Part shown: positions 15,853 through 23,797 of the stretch, piece after piece
Layout: the number at the start of each line of letters is the position of its first letter
Position numbering within the stretch: the first letter of the stretch is position 1
Source of the DNA: a virus
Virus record (IMG/VR): IMGVR_UViG_3300033144_002936
Coordinates: 13,202-53,065 of that record
DNA length: 39,864 nt
Direction: 5' to 3' (one strand)
Made by a program: the position numbers and the translations under genes
Notes under the pieces: model-generated
Seen by the model: the letters and a program-made list of their open reading frames with translations, nothing else
The model's database searches: none
Told to the model about the DNA's origin: nothing

Positions 15853-16254
15853 TTAATTTAAATCATATATTTGTTTAACATTATCCTTAGTCATGTTTAA
15901 TTCGTGGGATACCTTTAGTATTGTTTTAATCCTCTTAAGTCCTTTCTTTCGGTATTTCCCTATTAACTTGGCAGCTTCAGTTCTTTTCTTTACCATTTCT
16001 AAATCAGACTCTTCTGTATCCTTGAACCTTTGGTTTTGTTCTATGTTAAATCTAACTGTATGTAAGTTTTGAGCCTTAGCTAGTGCACAAAAATCTGAAT
16101 CACCACATTCTAAACATTCTGAAGCAGATAGATCGTGAAGCTTACCGAAACAAGGGTCTTCATCTGAACCTAGTTTAGTTATATCCACAGGTAATAGGAA
16201 ATCTATATCCTCTTTAGAAACTTCTTCTCTAGGTTTTCTTTTATCCTTACCCAT
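15853..16254 (-). CDS. Small protein with a four-Cys cluster
   Basis: 133 aa. Cys35, Cys47, Cys50 and Cys56 (DPCFGKLHDLSASECLECGD followed by SDFCALA) form a likely zinc or Fe-S site, a short motif I have seen in other phage proteins without assigned function. The C-terminal 40 residues are helical and basic and could form a helix-turn-helix (KTILKVSHELNMTKDNVKQI). It may be a nucleic-acid-binding regulator. It is the first gene after motif copy 4, so it leads the nucleotide-metabolism unit. Confidence 0.65.
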   Translation of the reverse strand: MGKDKRKPREEVSKEDIDFLLPVDITKLGSDEDPCFGKLHDLSASECLECGDSDFCALAKAQNLHTVRFNIEQNQRFKDTEESDLEMVKKRTEAAKLIGKYRKKGLKRIKTILKVSHELNMTKDNVKQIYDLN

Positions 16255-16273
16255 TTTATTATATATTTATATA

Positions 16274-16282
16274 TAATAGTAC
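16274..16282 (-). promoter_or_regulatory. Candidate phage promoter, motif copy 4
   Basis: On the minus strand: GAAGTACTATTATATATAAA, located 19 bases before the ATG of the Cys-cluster gene. The downstream part also contains TATAAATA, the T4 late-promoter box, though such a string is easy to find in AT-rich DNA. It fills the 29-base gap after the UvsW gene. Confidence 0.5.
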
Positions 16283-16283
16283 T

Positions 16284-17696
16284 TCATCGTTTATATAGTT
16301 CTATCACTTTGAATCCTTCTGCTTTGTAATATCTGATTCTACGTTTACTGTGGATCCTTAAGTAAGCACCTTCATCATAGAAGTCCTCATAGTATACTTT
16401 CTGTTTAGATTTATGTATCCTAACAGCTCGACCAATTAACTGTAGTGCATTGATTTCAGAGGTACCTGAAGCCGCATTTATCATCACCTTTATCAGAGGC
16501 ATATTCTGACCCAACTTGATGATTAATGAAGCGACCAGAATATCAACGGCCCCAGATTTGAATTCATCCAGAATTCTTTTTCTATCTTTGACCTTGTGGT
16601 GGATATAATTAATACGGTACCTATTTCCAAATCTGGCCTGGATACTGCTGTAAAGGTTTTCAACGTGTTCATGGTACCTGCCGACAATGAGGATGGGTAT
16701 TCTTCCTCTCCTAGCATAAAACTCAATTCGATCAAGCGTTGCACGAGTTCGTTCTCGGGATAAAGACACCCCTTGTTTGTATTCTTCTGCATAATTACCC
16801 TTTATAGTTACCTTAGTATTACCCTTAACAATCTTAACAACGATGGGGGTAGAGTACCCCATCTCCATTAGCTCGATGTTTTTTATTACGAATAATTCAT
16901 CTCCAAAGAATGCCCGGACATCCATGTTTTTAGTCTTATTCTTATGTCCGAATGCAGTTCCGGATAACCCAACTCTAATGAATGTATTATATAGGTGGGT
17001 CATTACATATTTATTAGTTTTACTGGTAATTAAATGACACTCATCAAATATTACCATACCATACTCTAATAATTTTTGTTGGAACTTAGTATTACCTATC
17101 CTATTCCTAAGTGTAGGTGTCATGCATACCATAATATCAGCCCACTTAAGGTTATCCCCTTGCATGTATCCCCAGTCATCTCCAAACATCTGAGGCATAT
17201 CATCTAGAAATTGTTGGTATAGGTCTTTATTATTAACTAAGATTAGAGCCTTGATACTAGGGAATGATTTATATAACATAGCTGCTATCAAAGTCTTTCC
17301 TGCATTAGTAGCCGCTCCTATTATACCTCTCTGAAATGGAACACCGTTAACTTCGTTATATACTATACTTTGTACCGCTTCTTTCTGGTACGGTCGAGCC
17401 TTAAATTTACCAACAATAAGGGGTATCTCATTAAATTCTAGTTCTTTACGCTTATCAATTAAGTTATATTCTTCATCATATTCTTCTATTAAACTAGCAA
17501 TCATAGGAAATAACCCAGTCTTAGCATACCCACTATCTGTTAGGTATTTTATTTTACCATCCCACCCAGCAGGCATGTACTGCCTAATATAATAAGCATT
17601 AGGATGTCGTATCTTTAAATCCTCATGTATTTTATTTAATACCTTTAGATTACCAGATACTCTAACCTTGTTGTTATTTAATTCAATCTGAATCAC
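16284..17696 (-). CDS. uvsW: UvsW-like superfamily 2 helicase
   Basis: 470 aa; T4 UvsW is 587. Helicase motifs in order: the Q-like KARPYQKEAVQSIV, Walker A at 127-135 (GAATNAGKT), motif II DECH (Asp218-His221), motif III GLSGTAF, then in the second RecA lobe IPILIVGRYHEHVENL, VDILVASLIIKLGQNMPLI and motif VI LQLIGRAVRIHKSK. UvsW remodels branched DNA, unwinds R-loops and rescues stalled forks, and in T4 it drives the switch from origin- to recombination-dependent replication. The N-terminal 95 residues look like the UvsW DNA-binding domain. It overlaps the 266-aa gene by 14 bases. Confidence 0.9.
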   Translation of the reverse strand: MIQIELNNNKVRVSGNLKVLNKIHEDLKIRHPNAYYIRQYMPAGWDGKIKYLTDSGYAKTGLFPMIASLIEEYDEEYNLIDKRKELEFNEIPLIVGKFKARPYQKEAVQSIVYNEVNGVPFQRGIIGAATNAGKTLIAAMLYKSFPSIKALILVNNKDLYQQFLDDMPQMFGDDWGYMQGDNLKWADIMVCMTPTLRNRIGNTKFQQKLLEYGMVIFDECHLITSKTNKYVMTHLYNTFIRVGLSGTAFGHKNKTKNMDVRAFFGDELFVIKNIELMEMGYSTPIVVKIVKGNTKVTIKGNYAEEYKQGVSLSRERTRATLDRIEFYARRGRIPILIVGRYHEHVENLYSSIQARFGNRYRINYIHHKVKDRKRILDEFKSGAVDILVASLIIKLGQNMPLIKVMINAASGTSEINALQLIGRAVRIHKSKQKVYYEDFYDEGAYLRIHSKRRIRYYKAEGFKVIELYKR

Positions 17697-18483
17697 TCTC
17701 GATTTGTTTTACTACTATACCTTCCTTATAACAATACCTTACTACCCTTTCTCTAGCTTTAACCCCGATCATTTGACTTGGGTGGGGGATAGTTTTAGTA
17801 AAATCTAGTTCAGCAAATTGTGCAGCCATGTATACCTTTACAGAGATATTAAGTTCTTTAGCCTGCTTCCTAGCTCTGACAAAGAATACATATCTCTCTG
17901 GCATGGATTTTAAATCAGAGAATATACCTGTCTGGGATACCACGTATTGATTGTAGAATGTATACATCTGCTCAGTCATAAAAGGATCAGGATCTAATTG
18001 GATTTCTAATGATGCTTGATATGTCTCACATATACCCTCATACATACCAAGGTATTTATTTAACATAAATTTCTTCATCTTAGTTAACCCAATATCTACA
18101 TATAAAATGAAAGCCTTGCGTCGTGGTATATTATATTCTTTTGAAAATTCCAGAGCATGACCTGTTACTTCTTTAACAGTTTCCCAATCCTTTCCTCCCG
18201 GAGTAATTTGAGAAATGCCTCTGTGCTTCATCAGCCTTCTTCTTGTATAAATTAGCCTAGCAAATAAGTCAGCATCAGCTCTGGAACTATTCATCAATTT
18301 CTTAGCTTTCTTTTCAACACGATCATTAGATATTAAAATGGTACGAGTATGAACCGAGTATGGTTTAGCTCGATAAAAAAATTCATCAGCCATAGATACA
18401 GATTCATAATGCCCAAAACCTATATCCCTTAGTATTTTTATATACTGGGATTTAGTTACGTGGATACTTGGGTCTCTGCTCAT
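17683..18483 (-). CDS. Unknown 266-aa protein in the replication operon
   Basis: Not recognised. It is largely helical, moderately basic and lacks membrane segments. Noticeable stretches are RLIYTRRRLMKHRGISQITP, IPRRKAFILYVDIGLTKMKK and PERYVFFVRARKQAKELNIS. It is encoded between primase (32-base overlap) and UvsW (14-base overlap), so it is probably co-translated with the replication proteins. A helicase loader, or a partner of primase or UvsW, would fit the location, but nothing in the sequence proves this. Confidence 0.7.
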   Translation of the reverse strand: MSRDPSIHVTKSQYIKILRDIGFGHYESVSMADEFFYRAKPYSVHTRTILISNDRVEKKAKKLMNSSRADADLFARLIYTRRRLMKHRGISQITPGGKDWETVKEVTGHALEFSKEYNIPRRKAFILYVDIGLTKMKKFMLNKYLGMYEGICETYQASLEIQLDPDPFMTEQMYTFYNQYVVSQTGIFSDLKSMPERYVFFVRARKQAKELNISVKVYMAAQFAELDFTKTIPHPSQMIGVKARERVVRYCYKEGIVVKQIESDSD

Positions 18484-19411
18484 CTTTTAATTTTAATAGT
18501 TCATGATAATTCATCCATCCAACCTTCCTTACTATCTTAAGAGTTTTCTTTTTACCTAAATCATTTACATCATTATCATCAGGTAAGGCTACGACCCTAA
18601 CCTTTTTATGATACGATAAACTCATAGCCAATTTAACTGAGTCCTCCATAGCATCTGGGTCTAACAACAAAGTATATTTAATAGCCTTCGATTTAATCAT
18701 CATAGAAATCTGATACTTAGATATCTTTTTTCCACCTGTTGCAATCGCATTATCCCCTAAGGTATCAGCATTAAAAACCCCCTCCACCATATAAATATGG
18801 CTATAAATAGCAAGAGCATCTATATTATATAATAATAATGATTTACCTATTCCGAATTCCTCTATAGTAGGGTTAATATATTTAGGACCAGTCCCCATAA
18901 ACTTCCGGGCATTATAGTATATCAATGTACCCCCCATATAAAATGGGATTATTATATAACCAAGATAATCTCCTTTAGTACCATACCCCCAGCCTTGATA
19001 AGCCTTTTCTATTGGGTCGAACCCCCTACCTTCTACATACTTTCTGGCCTGTTTAGCTAAAAAACTATCACCTAGCCGTAGGTTTTTAAACCCCTCTGGA
19101 AAACTTAAATCTACCCTCTCTATCCTTTTAACTACTGGTTCTAAGTACTCAGCCCCCTCGTAAATCTTAAGGAATTTCATAGCTTCTGCCCTAACCTCAA
19201 GCCCTTCTAATTCTATAACCAAGTCAATAGGAATAGGGTGATATCCACATACAAAGCAGTTAGTTCTATTCATACTAATGTTTACCCCGAACTTATCAAT
19301 ACGACTACAGTCAGGACAGTCCCCTTTTAACCACCCTCTGGTGTAAGGTCTTAACCCTAATCGTTTAGTAAAGTAAGCATATAACTTACCCTTGGTTTCC
19401 TGGTTAAACAT
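18452..19411 (-). CDS. DnaG-type DNA primase (zinc finger plus TOPRIM)
   Basis: 319 aa. An N-terminal zinc ribbon holds Cys32, Cys35, Cys52 and Cys55 (GDCPDCSRIDKFGV, RTNCFVCGYH). The TOPRIM core includes YMVEGVFNADTLG with Glu210, LLLDPDA with Asp251 and Asp253, and a later LPDDNDVNDLG like the KDPND block of primases. It is shorter than bacterial DnaG (about 580 aa) and lacks a separate helicase-interaction domain, like T4 gp61-size primases. It shares one base with the stop of the helicase gene, consistent with a coupled primosome. Confidence 0.88.
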   Translation of the reverse strand: MFNQETKGKLYAYFTKRLGLRPYTRGWLKGDCPDCSRIDKFGVNISMNRTNCFVCGYHPIPIDLVIELEGLEVRAEAMKFLKIYEGAEYLEPVVKRIERVDLSFPEGFKNLRLGDSFLAKQARKYVEGRGFDPIEKAYQGWGYGTKGDYLGYIIIPFYMGGTLIYYNARKFMGTGPKYINPTIEEFGIGKSLLLYNIDALAIYSHIYMVEGVFNADTLGDNAIATGGKKISKYQISMMIKSKAIKYTLLLDPDAMEDSVKLAMSLSYHKKVRVVALPDDNDVNDLGKKKTLKIVRKVGWMNYHELLKLKDEQRPKYPRN

Positions 19412-20823
19412 TAATCAGCATCATTTTTCCTTGATTTTTTATTACCATTATAACTGGTATCATCTTCCTCTTCAATCACATTATCCTCATAATATTCTTT
19501 GTATTCTTTCTTATCAAATTCGATCATGGTTTGTTTTTCATAATCCACAAAGAATATGGCTCGACCATGAGATACCCCATCTCTTTGATCAACCACTTCT
19601 ACCCTTTGTATTCCTTTCTGTTCATCCTTAGCACTACGGTTCAATCCAAAGATAGCCTGAACATGTCTGGATACATCTATCGCTCCAGCTATATCTGTAG
19701 ATTCATAACAAGTCTTCTCTCTAACTTTGGCTGCTTCTCTTGTAACATGCTGAGCTGTCCATATATGGTGAAGGTTTCTTTTTAATCCCAAATTATCTAT
19801 ATCTATATAGGCTTCAGAGATCCTTTCATGAAGGGAATCTTTACCAGATATACAACCCATCTTGGCTATGTAATCTATTATAAGTATCTCAGCCTCGAAT
19901 CCAAATTCATTGTATAGAAATTCCATGTAGACATCTATGTCATTAGCAGTGGTTACTAATGAAGGCATCCTCTTAACAACTATCTCACCGTTTACCCTTT
20001 TCTTATGTCTAAATGATTTTCTTATTCTCTCTTCTAAAGCAATGTCATCTGATAATAATTCTAATTTAGTATGGCTGGTCATCGATTGTTCTAACCTGAT
20101 AGTCCAATCATCTTCCCCATTATCTAAATCAATAACCAATACATTTCTTTTACCGATCTTCAAATAATTCGAAGCTAAATTAACTAATGCCCCTGTCTTA
20201 AACTTCTTAGCCCTATCAAGAATAACTAATATACTTCCTTTACTATATCCTCCTGCATTAGTTAATCTGTTTAACCCCCTGTAAGGTAAAGGGACTATTG
20301 AAGGGTTCTCTTTTCTCCTTATCTGTCTATCCCTTATATCCTTGAATAAGAAGTTACCTCGTTCCTCTAGGACTTTTATTCTTGGAGAAATAGCTTTTTG
20401 AATTTTCCTAGAGAAGGTATCATATTGGGAGTAGTCTAATAAATCTACCTTCTCTACTGTATTTTTTAGATCCACGTACTGGGCAAACTTCTCTACACTT
20501 TTTATTAATTGATCGCTATCCTTTAGATCACCTCTGAATAAAGCTTTGGCTATCCTTAGTATCTCATCCCTATCTTCATCAGTCAAGTTATTAGTAAAAT
20601 CTCTATGATCAAAGGTGTTGTGGAGTTCTTCAATAAGCATAGTCTTACCAGGTATTTTCTTAGCTTTTTTGTAATACCTTTTAAGCGTGTAAGCTATGAC
20701 TGCATGTTCTATCAGGGTAAAGTAAGAATCATTGTATAGCTCTAATGCTTTGTACCCACTGCTATTGGTTACTGTATATTTAAGAACATCGAACTGAAAA
20801 TCGGTGGTATAATCAAACTTCAT
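19411..20823 (-). CDS. DnaB-like replicative helicase
   Basis: 470 aa. The N-terminal 160 residues are helical like DnaB N-domains. A RecA-like ATPase core starts near residue 178 (PLPYRGLNRLTNAGGYSKGS). The P-loop is degenerate: ILDRAKKFKTGALVN keeps Lys209-Thr210 but has Phe208 in place of the usual Gly. Later motifs are VLVIDLDNGEDDWTIRLEQS, Walker B EILIIDYIAKMG and DIAGAIDVSRHVQAIFGLNR with the final Arg-rich strand. It would unwind the fork 5' to 3' and recruit the primase encoded next. A direct repeat of AATAGTATC lies just upstream of its start. Confidence 0.85.
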   Translation of the reverse strand: MKFDYTTDFQFDVLKYTVTNSSGYKALELYNDSYFTLIEHAVIAYTLKRYYKKAKKIPGKTMLIEELHNTFDHRDFTNNLTDEDRDEILRIAKALFRGDLKDSDQLIKSVEKFAQYVDLKNTVEKVDLLDYSQYDTFSRKIQKAISPRIKVLEERGNFLFKDIRDRQIRRKENPSIVPLPYRGLNRLTNAGGYSKGSILVILDRAKKFKTGALVNLASNYLKIGKRNVLVIDLDNGEDDWTIRLEQSMTSHTKLELLSDDIALEERIRKSFRHKKRVNGEIVVKRMPSLVTTANDIDVYMEFLYNEFGFEAEILIIDYIAKMGCISGKDSLHERISEAYIDIDNLGLKRNLHHIWTAQHVTREAAKVREKTCYESTDIAGAIDVSRHVQAIFGLNRSAKDEQKGIQRVEVVDQRDGVSHGRAIFFVDYEKQTMIEFDKKEYKEYYEDNVIEEEDDTSYNGNKKSRKNDAD

Positions 20824-20860
20824 GGATTTCTTGCTAATTTATACATATATAAATAGTATC

Positions 20861-20869
20861 TAATAGTAT
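20861..20869 (-). promoter_or_regulatory. Candidate phage promoter, motif copy 5
   Basis: On the minus strand: CTAGCATCTGGGATACTATTA, followed one base later by a second near copy (GATACTATTTATATAT). The core lies 37 bases before the helicase ATG. The pair forms a direct repeat with a 10-base period, which could be a double binding site. This copy has A rather than G before TACTATTA. Confidence 0.5.
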
Positions 20870-20915
20870 CCCAGATGCTAGAACCCTCTAGGTTAATAAC
20901 TTATGCATCAGGAAA

Positions 20916-20946
20916 TTTGCATTTTAATTATTTATTATTATATTTG
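20916..20946 (+). promoter_or_regulatory. Bacteroidetes-type promoter for sigma-like gene
   Basis: TTTG at 20916-20919, a 19-base spacer and TATATTTG at 20939-20946 match the known Bacteroides consensus of a -33 TTTG and a -7 TAnnTTTG separated by 19 to 21 bases. The start codon follows about 30 bases later without a Shine-Dalgarno sequence, in an A-rich leader, as is usual in that phylum. The host housekeeping sigma factor is therefore expected to transcribe the gene at 20977. Confidence 0.72.
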
Positions 20947-20976
20947 AATATTACTAACTAAAATCCCGATTAAACA

Positions 20977-21597
20977 ATGGAAATCCATCGATTAAAACCC
21001 ATGAAACCTGGGTATGATGAAGATCTTTTTAATCAACTCTACAAAGAAACCGAAAACCTCCGAAGAAACTTATCCTATCAAATTGATGCCCGTCGTTATG
21101 GTGTAACAACCGACATCATTAAATCCTGGTTTGATGATAAGTTTATATTTGTTTTTAATAAGCACTGTGGAGAAATTTCGAACAACCAATTGAAGGGTAT
21201 GATTATTAATTCCCTGAAGACTTTTAAATTCAGGATACTACGTAAAGCTTACTCTAAATATAATATTTATAACCACGAGGTGTATTTAGAGGGTGAAAAA
21301 GCATTGATAAACATTATTCCTTTAACAGAAGAGATCACCGACCATGAATTGTTTTTAGAGATGGCTTTAAAATATCTTAAAAAGAATTTATGTGATGATG
21401 CCTTCCTTATATTGGAATTAGATTTAAACCCACCACCTTGGTTTATGGAAAGAACTTCTATAAACACAAAGATACCCGCCAAATTAATTGCCGAGTATCT
21501 TGACCTTGAACCTAGTAATGATAGTGTATCTTATATACGTGACCTACGTAATGAGGTTAACTATTGGGTATTAGAAGCAAAACATCATTTCAATTAA
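20977..21597 (+). CDS. Sigma-factor-like protein (candidate phage sigma)
   Basis: 206 aa, the only plus-strand gene. Residues about 18-85 (KETENLRRNLSYQIDARRYG, DIIKSWFDDKFIFVFNKH) have the helical spacing of sigma-70 region 2. Residues about 120-205 resemble region 4, with a helix-turn-helix like IPAKLIAEYLDLE followed by SVSYIRDLRNEVNYWVL. There is no region 1.1 or 3, similar in economy to T4 gp55 (185 aa) and other small phage sigmas. The match is structural rather than motif-perfect, and a different HTH regulator is possible. It has its own host-type promoter, and its stop overlaps the last codons of the convergent fibre gene. Confidence 0.55.
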   Translation: MEIHRLKPMKPGYDEDLFNQLYKETENLRRNLSYQIDARRYGVTTDIIKSWFDDKFIFVFNKHCGEISNNQLKGMIINSLKTFKFRILRKAYSKYNIYNHEVYLEGEKALINIIPLTEEITDHELFLEMALKYLKKNLCDDAFLILELDLNPPPWFMERTSINTKIPAKLIAEYLDLEPSNDSVSYIRDLRNEVNYWVLEAKHHFN

Positions 21598-22886
21598 CGA
21601 TAAGCCTGGATTTTAATTTGAATATCATTTAACCAATCAGTAATATCACCTGATTGGGCTGCCCAAGTTATGCGAATTGTCCTTGTTGCACTAATTTCGC
21701 ATATAATTTGTTCCGAAAAGTAAATAAAACTAGGGTTATCATTTAAAGCTGTTGAAGAAAAAGGGTGGGGTCCTTGCATTTGATATTTATCAGTAGTTGT
21801 TCCTCCTTTTTGAAATATTACTGCTCCATATCTACCATTAGTGTTACCTGCCCCCCAATAGCACTTCATACTTACTCCTATTACTACCTGATTATATCCA
21901 GCTGGAACCTCATTACTAATATCCAATTCGTATTGACTACCCATTGTAATATTCCCACCTTGGGCAGAAGAGTTATAATGGTATGCAGCAGCAGAACCTA
22001 TAAATACAAATCCCGCTGGTGGTACTGCCCAAGCCCCATCACCTCTTAAGAATTCATCTGTATCATTAGATAACTTTGGTAGTAATCCATGTTCAGCAAT
22101 TGTAGCATCCAGATCTGTGTTATCACCCGGTGTCCCCCACTCATCCAAAGGTTTCGTACCATCAACAGTTTCCAAGTCTGCTAATTGACTCAACGCAAGA
22201 TCCAGAGCACTCAAGCTCTGGGTAAGGCTTGTATAATCTGTTAGGTAATTATTATTAGAATAATTCCTATCCCCTATAACTCCCAATCCCCCAGGTACTG
22301 TTCCTCTATTATCATCGTGCATCCATTTATGACCAAAGAGTACTTCACCCATAATCTCATCTCCAAGATTATCTATGGCTGAAGCTGGGTAAAAATGAAG
22401 GTGAGCGATTTCAGTTGCATAACTATCAGCCTGAATATAAGCTAATGGAACTCTATGATAAGCTTCTAAAAGTGTAGGCATACCACCCCCGCCAGTACCG
22501 GCAATAAACCCATAACTGGCATTGTTAGCTCCTTGTACTTCTACATAATCATGCTCCATGTAAATAATATACCACTTATCATATTGACTAGCATTGTTAT
22601 CCGGTATATCCATAACAATCTCAGTAGCATCCTCATGTATAATGGTTCCTTGAGTAGTTACTGCTACCCCTATTGGACTATCCAATGACGAACCAAGCTT
22701 CGCCAATTTTTGTACAGCTGCAGCTGAATGACTTAAATGTAGGTATATAGTACCATCTGGTGTATCATAGTCAGTTATCTGGTCAAACCCAGAAAACCTT
22801 CCTGGCCTGATTATCCCAAGTAAAGCTTCCCTTAAATCAAAAGATAAGACATCAGCTTGGTATGTAGTGAACTGTTTTTGTGCCAT
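21594..22886 (-). CDS. Tail fibre or baseplate-attached adhesion protein
   Basis: 430 aa. The N-terminal part (residues 1-190) is unique and contains VPLAYIQADSYATEIAHLHF. The centre has the tail-fibre-type phrase LLPKLSNDTDEFLRGDGAWA, a linker common before receptor-binding domains. The C-terminal 140 residues (VFIGSAAAYHYNSSAQGGNI through TRTIRITWAAQSGDITDWLN) look like a beta-sandwich head. It is the last gene of the tail module, after three membrane proteins, and ends tail to tail with the sigma-like gene in a 4-base overlap. A receptor-binding role is inferred from composition and position. Confidence 0.65.
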   Translation of the reverse strand: MAQKQFTTYQADVLSFDLREALLGIIRPGRFSGFDQITDYDTPDGTIYLHLSHSAAAVQKLAKLGSSLDSPIGVAVTTQGTIIHEDATEIVMDIPDNNASQYDKWYIIYMEHDYVEVQGANNASYGFIAGTGGGGMPTLLEAYHRVPLAYIQADSYATEIAHLHFYPASAIDNLGDEIMGEVLFGHKWMHDDNRGTVPGGLGVIGDRNYSNNNYLTDYTSLTQSLSALDLALSQLADLETVDGTKPLDEWGTPGDNTDLDATIAEHGLLPKLSNDTDEFLRGDGAWAVPPAGFVFIGSAAAYHYNSSAQGGNITMGSQYELDISNEVPAGYNQVVIGVSMKCYWGAGNTNGRYGAVIFQKGGTTTDKYQMQGPHPFSSTALNDNPSFIYFSEQIICEISATRTIRITWAAQSGDITDWLNDIQIKIQAYR

Positions 22887-22987
22887 CTTCTAGTTTGTAT
22901 TTTTATATTAATATGTAATATCTATAATAAAAGCTAATTAGATTACTAGTAGGTATATTATATGATACGAGAGTATTACCTTTAGTA
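22887..22987. other. AT-rich gap before fibre gene
   Basis: A 101-base intergenic stretch upstream of the 430-aa gene. It contains one ACTAGT (22945-22950), but the TACTATTA core that follows it elsewhere is degenerate here. There is no convincing hairpin terminator and no small gene. It may be a weak or differently read promoter. Confidence 0.4.
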
Positions 22988-23317
22988 TTATCCACTGAAG
23001 TTAATTGCAATTATGTAACCACTGAGTAAGGCCAGTATAGCTAACAAGGTAGTTATGAACCAACGATTCCTGTCCTTTATCCTGTTCTTTCTCTTTTCTT
23101 CTGTTTTTATACCATCCTGAAACTGTACTGATGCGCTCATAGCGGTTTTTAAGTCTGGTAGTATCTCATTCAATTGCTCTACGTTTTGACTAAGCAGAGG
23201 TACTTGAACATCTAGACCGTCTTTACCATTACCCATTACCTTATCTTTTAAGATTGCTACTACAGCCTCGAGCTCTCCGAACTCTTTGGCCTTATGACAT
23301 TGGTGTTCCCCACCCAT
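22988..23317 (-). CDS. C-tail-anchored small membrane protein
   Basis: 109 aa. A soluble helical N-terminal part (FGELEAVVAILKDKVMG, QNVEQLNEILPDLKTAMSAS) is followed by a basic patch (EEKRKNRIKDRNRW) and one transmembrane helix (FITTLLAILALLSGYIIAI). This layout resembles XhlA-type holin accessory proteins, which have an N-terminal coiled coil and one C-terminal membrane helix. It is the third of three consecutive membrane-protein genes. Function is inferred from layout only. Confidence 0.65.
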   Translation of the reverse strand: MGGEHQCHKAKEFGELEAVVAILKDKVMGNGKDGLDVQVPLLSQNVEQLNEILPDLKTAMSASVQFQDGIKTEEKRKNRIKDRNRWFITTLLAILALLSGYIIAINFSG

Positions 23318-23338
23318 GGCTATGAGATTAGAGAGTTA

Positions 23339-23758
23339 TTATTTTCCGTTCTTATAATATTTCTTGATAGCTTTATGAGTCATGAAATCAATACTAAACC
23401 CTAACCCAAAAGCCGACAAACCGTTTAATTCCATCGTAATATGTTGATGAGCAGAACCAGTGGCATTAGTACTCCCCATATCAAAGATAAATTCAAATAT
23501 CGTAGGTGCCACAACATCGAAGTAAAGGATAACCCATGGAGCAACGATCAAGGTTACTAATAACTTCAAAAATCCACTAAGGAAACGTCTCCATGACCAT
23601 TGAGGTGTTTTTACTTTAGTAACCTTTTCTGGACCAAGAATAATAATGATCCTTGTGATTAGATATACAAATGCCCCAGCCATTGCAATGATAAACCATT
23701 TCCAAAATATGGTTAAAGGCATTCCATTTAATAATTCTATTGCTACTGTGTTTTCCAT
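23339..23758 (-). CDS. Small membrane protein, lysis-cassette candidate
   Basis: 139 aa with about two strong transmembrane helices (IFWKWFIIAMAGAFVYLITR and FLKLLVTLIVAPWVILYFDV) and a weaker third hydrophobic segment near residue 120 (GLSAFGLGFSIDF). A basic stretch separates the first two (VTKVKTPQWSWRRF). The size and topology fit a holin or holin-like protein, but no family was recognised. A UUCG hairpin lies just upstream of its start. Confidence 0.6.
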   Translation of the reverse strand: MENTVAIELLNGMPLTIFWKWFIIAMAGAFVYLITRIIIILGPEKVTKVKTPQWSWRRFLSGFLKLLVTLIVAPWVILYFDVVAPTIFEFIFDMGSTNATGSAHQHITMELNGLSAFGLGFSIDFMTHKAIKKYYKNGK

Positions 23759-23777
23759 GACTTAAGTTTTAAAGGAG

Positions 23778-23791
23778 GGGGCCGAAGCCCC
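23778..23791 (-). terminator. GC hairpin with UUCG loop between membrane genes
   Basis: On the minus strand: GGGGC TTCG GCCCC, a five-pair stem with the very stable cUUCGg tetraloop, in the 39-base gap between two membrane-protein genes. It is followed by CTCCTTTAAAAC rather than a clean T run, so it may be a partial terminator, a pause or an RNA-stability element. It ends about 19 bases before the next ATG. Confidence 0.45.
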
Positions 23792-23797
23792 ATCCAA

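Larger units (their letters stand above)
20824..20976. other. Divergent intergenic region, helicase to sigma-like gene
   Basis: This 153-base gap separates the minus-strand replication operon from the only plus-strand gene. Its left part holds motif copy 5 as a direct repeat (AATAGTATC at 20852-20860 and 20862-20870). The right part holds a Bacteroidetes-type promoter reading rightward. No gene, tRNA or strong hairpin was seen in it. Transcription of the two arms would therefore start here with two different promoter types. Confidence 0.7.

Noticed and set aside
16255-16283. T4 late-promoter box TATAAATA
   Set aside because: Found only at one copy and easily arises in AT-rich DNA; the shared element is TACTATTA.
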